64,000 nt of DNA from Gossypium raimondii (Eukaryota; Streptophyta; Magnoliopsida; Malvales; Malvaceae). Below are positions 58,815 to 64,000 of this stretch, in pieces. The position numbers and the translations under genes are program-made. Position 1 is the first letter of the stretch; each line of letters opens with the position of its first letter. Where the stretch lies: positions 53,573,371 through 53,637,370 of the forward strand of contig NC_068567.1 of the NCBI RefSeq assembly GCF_025698545.1, given 5' to 3'. The notes beneath the pieces were generated by a model. That model made no database searches. It saw only the letters and a list, made by a program, of their open reading frames with translations, and was not told the origin of the DNA.

Positions 58815-61800
58815 CTGAGCTTACAGGGTTTGGCAAGTTTTTACCATCCATCTCACTCAAGATTAAAGCTCATCCAGAAAAGGCCTTCTTTACAACATAT
58901 GAACCTTCCCAATTTGGCATCCATTTTCCTCTAAAATCCTTTTATATAGGAAGGATCTTTTTCAATAGTAGGTCCCCTTCGTGGAATTCTCTTGGACGAA
59001 CCTTTTTGTTGTAGGCCCATATCATTCGTCTTTGATACATCTGACCGGTTGGGTAGCTTTTAACCTTTTCCCCTCCCTCTATTAAGTTTAATTGATCGTA
59101 TCGAGACTAGACCCATTCTACCTCGTCCAGCTTTAGCTCAACCAATACCTGGAGAGAAGAGATTTTAACTTCGATGGGTAACACTGGCTCCATACCATAA
59201 ACCAAGGAGAAAGGCGTTGCCCCAGTGGAAGTTCTGATTGATGTTCGATAAGCAAGGAGGCAAATGGTAATTTCTCATGTCAGTCCTTGTAAGTCTAAAC
59301 CATTTTCCCTATAATTTTTTTAATATTTTTGTTGGCCGCCTCAATTGCACCATTCATTTTTGAGCGATACGGTGACGAATTATGGTGTCTGATCTTAAAT
59401 TGACTGCAGACCTCCGCTATTGAGCTGTTGTTCAAATTCAACGCATTATCAGATATGATTCTCTCGGGCATTCCATATTGACATATGATCTCCTTTTTCA
59501 AGAACTTGCTGACTGTTGACTTTGTGATTTAGTACACGAAACAGCTTCTACCCATTTAGTGAAGTAATCGATAACCACAAAGATGAAACGATGCCCATTA
59601 GAAACCTTCGGCGATATTGGCCCAATGACATCCATACCCCACATGGAGAAAGGCCATGGAGAAGTCATAACATGAAGAGGCGAAGGAGGCGTATGCACTT
59701 TATCACCATAAATTTGGCATTTATGGCACTTCTTAGCATAATTGATGCAATCTCCTTCCATAGTGGACTAGTAGTACTTGAATCTCATAATCTGTTTAGC
59801 CATTGTGAAACCTCTGGCATGCGTTCCGTAAATACCCTCATGGACCTCCTTCAAGATTTTTTTAGGCTCCACAACGTCCACACATCTTAATAGTACCTGA
59901 TCCTTCCCTCTTTTATATAAAATCTCCCCATCTAAGACATAATCAATGGCTAGTCTTCTCAGAGTCCTCTTATCATTCTCAGCTGCCGAGTCAGGATACT
60001 CACGATTCTTCACATATCGTAATATATCTTGATACCAAGGGCTGTCATCCTTTTATCCTTCTTCGATATTGCAACAATGAGCTGGGGTCTCATAGATGCT
60101 TATCCGGATAGGCTTCACGTCCTTATGTCTGTTCACTTTAATCATGGAGGCTAGAGTGGCTAACGCGTCAGCCATCTGGTTTTCATTTCATGGGAGATAG
60201 CCGAACATAATGTCATCAAACTCTTCAATCAATTCGAGAACCAGCTTTCGATAACTGATTAATTTAAGATCTCTCGTTTCCTATTCACCTTTGAGTTGGT
60301 ATATCACCAATGCAGAATCCCTATATACCTCTAGTACTTTGATTTCACGCTCTATAGCTGCACGAATGCCCATAATGCATGCTTCATATTCTCACATGTT
60401 GTTTGTGCAATCAAAATCCAATTTGTAAGTAAAAGGATAATGATCCCCGTCCGGGGATACTAAGACTGCTCTAATTCTATTGCCCACAACATTCGAGGCT
60501 CCATCAAAGTTTAGCTTCCAAATGTGACCCACTTGGGAATTTTCTTCAGTGACTGCCACATACATCAAGTCCTCGTTCGGGAAATCAAAATTTAAGGGCT
60601 CGTAATCCTCCAAGGCTATACTAGCTAGAAATTCAGCTATTGCACTCCCTTTCACGGCCTTCTGACTCACATAGATTATGTCAAATTCAGAAAGTAAAAT
60701 CTGTCATCTGGCCATCCTCCTATTCAAAGCAGTCGCCTCCATCATATATTTTAAAGGGTCTAATTGTGAAATTAGCCAAGTCGTATGGTACAAAATGTAC
60801 TGCCTCAGTCTCCGAGCCATCTAGATTAAAGCACAACACAATTTCTCAACAGGCGAATGTCTCATTTCACAATCAGTGAATTTTTTACTGAGATAGTATA
60901 TCACCATTTATTTCTTTCTTATCTCATCATGTTGGCCTAGCACACATCCCATGGAATTGTTAAACACCATTAAATACAGTATCAGTGGCCTATCGGGGCT
61001 AGGTGGTGACAGAACTGATGTGTTGGGATAGTACTGTTTTACCTTGTCAAAAGCTTCTTGGCATTCCTCATCCCATTCACCTGGATTATGTTTCTTCAAA
61101 AGAGGGAATATGGGGTCACATTTCTCAGTTAGTTGTGAAATGAACCGAGCAATGTAATTCAATCTCCCTAAGAAACTTTGAACTACCTTCTGAGTACGTG
61201 AGGGAGGTAAATCTCGTATCGCCTTGACCTTATCTAGGTCGATCTCGATTCCTTTTTCATTGACTATAAAACCCAACAGTTTTTTTGACCTAGCTCCGAA
61301 AATGCATTTCATTAGGTTAAGCTTGAGCTGGAACTTTCTCAGTCTTAAAAACAGCTTTATTAGTACCCGCACGTGTTTTTCTTCCGTCCTGGATTTTGTA
61401 ATCATATCGTCAACGTAAAACTTGATTTTTTTGTGTATCATGTCATGGAACAAGGCTACCATGACTTTTTGATATGTTGCCCCAGCATTCTTTAAACCAA
61501 ACGGCATCACCTTATAGCAAAACGTTCTCCACAATGTGATGAATGTGGTCTTTCCCATATCTTTGGGATGCATCTTTATCTGATTGTATCTAGAAAAGCC
61601 GTCCATAAAGGAAAATAGAGAGTAGTCTGCTGTATTATCCACTAGAGTGTCAACATGAGGCAATGGGAAATTATCTTTTGGGCTGGCCTTATTCAGGTCC
61701 CTGTAATCCACGCACATTCGTACTTTCCCATCTTTTTTAGGGACTGGAACAATATTGGCTACCCATTCGGAGTACTTGATCGTCTGTAAGAACCTAGCAT

Positions 61801-62169
61801 CAAATTGCTTTTTGACTTTCTCATTTATTTTTAGCACAATATCCTTTAGAGTTTCTGCTGTACTGGCTTGCAACCCTCTCTTATAAGAAGGCGATGCACT
61901 ACGATGTCAGTGCTTAATCTCGGCATATCTCGGTATGATCATGCGAAGACATCTTTGAATTCTTGGAGTAACTCAATGAGGTCTCGCCTCGTTTCTGTTG
62001 TAATGTCAGTTCCAATATTCACTTCTTTTCCCTCTTCCAAGCTCACAATTTTTATTGACTCCCTGTGAGGTACGATTTGTCTCTCTTCCTGTTCTACCAT
62101 CCTCAACAAGTCCGGAGATAAACCACAGTCTACGTCATCTTCAAAGTCATGCGATCTCTCTAAATACAT
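58815..62169 (-). pseudogene. Pol of Element C: RT, RNase H, second RNase H and integrase
   Basis: Minus strand, in order: acidic pre-RT part (62169-61939; DLLRMVEQEERQI); RT and first RNase H in one open frame (61873-60908, 321 codons) with PVPKKDGKVRMCVDYRDLN, MDGFSRYNQIK, PFGLKNAGATYQ and FYVDDMITKS; second RNase H (about 60670-60190; FDGASNVVGNRI, then decayed NQLADAL-type text); integrase (about 60013-59295) with the zinc part VHEGIYGTHARGF and KCHKCQIYGD, catalytic Asp candidates in GMDVIGPIS and IISDNALNLN, and Glu in KMNGAIEAANK; C-terminal tail to EMDGK near 58830. Breaks: between 62169 and 61873, at 60908, around 60400-60200 and between the integrase frames at about 59500 and 59295. 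The RT active site is kept, but pol as a whole cannot be made as one protein. Confidence 0.87.
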
Positions 62170-62779
62170 GTCTAGTTCAAAAGAAAATTCTGAGTTTGCA
62201 GCAACGTCACTAATGTCATTGATATCTGGGGACCTATGATGGGTACCAAAGAATATACAAAGAATATATGAATTTATGAATAATCATTTGTACAATATGG
62301 TTATAAATGTAGTGAAAGAATGATTTGGAAGACAATCTCAAACAAATGAAAGAATAAAAGAATACTTGCTTAAAGTGAATGCAAAAATGTATTTTATTAG
62401 AATAATAACGTTCAGACATAAGCGTATTTCACAAAGGAATTCCTATCATTTTAGGCTAAAAACAACAAGAATGTTCTGAACATTACTCTGAATAAGCTCT
62501 AAAGACTATAGAGATTTCTTCCATGGTCCAATTATTTAGCTAGCTCCTAGGTTCGTAAGGGCGAATTTCTAACAAGTTCCTTCTTTCAGCCGTGTCTATG
62601 GCATTGATATGAAAGCCTCCCAACATCTCTTCAATACTTTCTCTCATTGGCGTCATTCGCTTGGAATGGATAATCCCACCTGACACAAAAATTTCGGATA
62701 CGTGAAGGAATATCATCGGTTCCCACTTGATTTCCTCCCCACTTATGCGTGCCCTTCTTCTTTCTTGCCTTTTCTATAT
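62170..62779 (-). other. Linker between the G-patch region and RT in Element C
   Basis: No intact frame. Element relatives encode a variable acidic linker here; this copy shows only broken text and AT-rich stretches. Confidence 0.5.
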
Positions 62780-64000
62780 CTACTTCCTTCTTTGTCTTGT
62801 ATTTGGCTTGTACCCTAAGCCAAAATGGTCATACTTGTCCTTCAACATTGGAACCTCAACTCTTCCCTGAAGATGTCTCCCCAGTCCTTTTTCCAGGCGG
62901 GCTCCTCTTCCTACCATCAACTGTAGACCCATTCTTGTAGCCTTGGACATTTTTGGCACCGACATTCTGCTCCCCTCGGTAATAAATGTGGCATTCACAA
63001 ACTCTAAAGATTGGAAAGAATATTCGTCTGCCTCATTATTTATCTTCAAGTACGGTGCATCACTGGTTATGGCCGCAATAATATCCTCTTCGGTATTTAT
63101 CATCACCAATCGACCCTCTGATATCAACTTCAACTTTTAATGTAGTAACGAAGGTATAGTCCCTACCGAATGTATCCATGGCCTTCATAACAAATAATTG
63201 TAGGAAGGTTTGATGTCCATCACAAGGAAGTCTACCTCATAGACAGTTGGACCAATTAATAAGATTATTTCAAATCTCCCCATAACCTTCCTCTCAGTGC
63301 CATCAAATGCCCTCAATATATTCTGGCACAACTTCATATACGAGCTATCCACTAACAACTTGTTAAGTGTGAACAAGGGTAGTAATGTGCAAAGCTTTAG
63401 TAGACCCCATACCTCCAGATGGTATTTCATCGTCATTGAAGAAGATAAAGTTATCGGCACTTATATTGCTAACCAACCGATCTAATTTGTTGACAGAGAT
63501 ATCATTGGCCACATATGTTTCATTCAACACTTTCATTAATGCACTTCGATGTACTTCCGAAGTCAAGAGCAAAGCTAGTACAGATATGTGAGCTGGTTGT
63601 TTATGAAACTGTTCTACCACACCGTATTCACTATACTTCAAGAACTTAATGAATTTTTTGGCCTCTTCCTCCCCTATTAGCTTATTGATGGGCTCGACTG
63701 CCTCCTCATTCCTTTGTTCTGTCATTTCCTGTCTGTCATAACATCTCTCACTATGTGTACAAGAATTTATACCCTGATTTTATTTTAAAGCACCGACTAA
63801 AGTCTCCCTTCCCGAGATGGTTACATTTCACTCATAGTTCCACGGGACCTTCTTGCTGTCCTTGTAAGAAAAGGCTGCAGGTTTTCGAATTGTGATTTTC
63901 GGTCCTACTAGTACCCCAGCGTCATTATTTTTTGGTCTTGAAACGATAACCACAGGATGATTCACCATCGAAACCTTTATTGTAGACTCGGACGCCTATA
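62780..64000 (-). pseudogene. Gag-protease linker, protease and G-patch region of Element C
   Basis: Minus strand. 63980-63830 reads VVIVSRPKNND and KDSKKVPWNYE then TGA; 63725-63363 continues MTEQRNEE...NKLIGEEEAKKFIKFLKYSEY and MGSTKALHITT; 63460-63185 reads LPLFTLNKLLVDSSYMKLCQ, RAFDGTERKVMGRFE and VDFLVMDIKPSYN; 63133-62780 ends in a Gly-rich G-patch-like part (TRMGLQLMVGRGARLEKGLG). The order is that of Tat-type proteases. The aspartic-protease active segment (the D-[NS]-G-type loop expected right after HITT) is missing: at about 63383 the text passes straight to LPLFTLNKL with a change of frame. So protease is inactive here. Confidence 0.78.

Larger units (their letters stand above)
54261..64000 (-). 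mobile_element. Element C: Tat-type Ty3/gypsy element on the minus strand, continuing past the window
   Basis: Reading on the minus strand from 64000: end of gag/protease region, G-patch, RT, RNase H, second RNase H, integrase, hairpin repeats, untranslated region, tandem repeats, polypurine tract, and a 3' LTR ending at 54261. It is the best-preserved pol of the three Tat-type copies: RT with the YVDD site is open over 321 codons. Its LTR and post-pol region are close relatives of those of Element A. The 5' LTR, leader and most of gag lie beyond the window, so target duplications cannot be checked. Several stops and a lost protease site show it is inactive. Confidence 0.88.

Overview
This window looks like nuclear DNA of a eudicot plant, most likely cotton or a close Malvaceae relative. 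The evidence is spliceosomal introns, a plant-type U2 snRNA gene with USE and TATA elements, a nuclear tRNA-Ile, plant gene families, and very dense nested transposons. The genus is an impression from the repeat families and was not checked by any search.

Layout. 1-10276 is Element A, an internally deleted Ty3/gypsy element of Tat type whose 5' LTR lies before the window. A complete foreign solo LTR (826-3652, target duplication TTAAG) sits inside it. 10277-13960 holds a single stray receptor-kinase exon between two copies of a 100-bp direct repeat, then AT-rich DNA with no gene. 13960-30220 is a tandem array of about 108-bp units, split by Element B (16095-28734), a complete Tat-type element with two LTRs, primer-binding site, polypurine tract and target duplication TTGTA, but with no gag and a dead pol. 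30220-33530 has a tRNA-Ile(AAU), a small hAT-type MITE (duplication TTTAGCAT) and a probably broken aldo/keto reductase. 33530-44825 is a Copia 3' fragment split by two Mutator-like elements. The larger (34063-42204, duplication AACAAAAAA) carries a plant-mobile-domain gene and a transposase gene facing each other, both decayed. 45829-53974 is the gene-like part: an apparently intact aldo/keto reductase, an 11-exon MYND zinc-finger gene on the minus strand, and a U2 snRNA gene. 54261-64000 is Element C, another Tat-type element on the minus strand that continues past the window.

How the parts relate. The two aldo/keto reductases are tandem paralogs with the same exon plan, now about 12 kb apart because of the Copia and Mutator-like insertions. 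Elements A, B and C are relatives with complementary damage: A keeps gag pieces, B keeps a decayed RT-RNase H-integrase, C keeps protease to integrase. None could be autonomous. Element B nevertheless has nearly identical LTRs, so it was probably copied recently using another element's proteins.

Most worth a second look: (1) a small hairpin motif with covarying stems, repeated just after pol in all three Tat-type elements; (2) an array of 19-20 double hairpins between pol and the 3' LTR of Element B; (3) the two LTRs of Element B, about 1 percent different over their first 500 bp but strongly different in their last 75 bp; (4) the Mutator-like element pairing a plant mobile domain gene with a transposase, plus a nested end-only MITE of its own family; (5) the broken/intact aldo/keto reductase pair.
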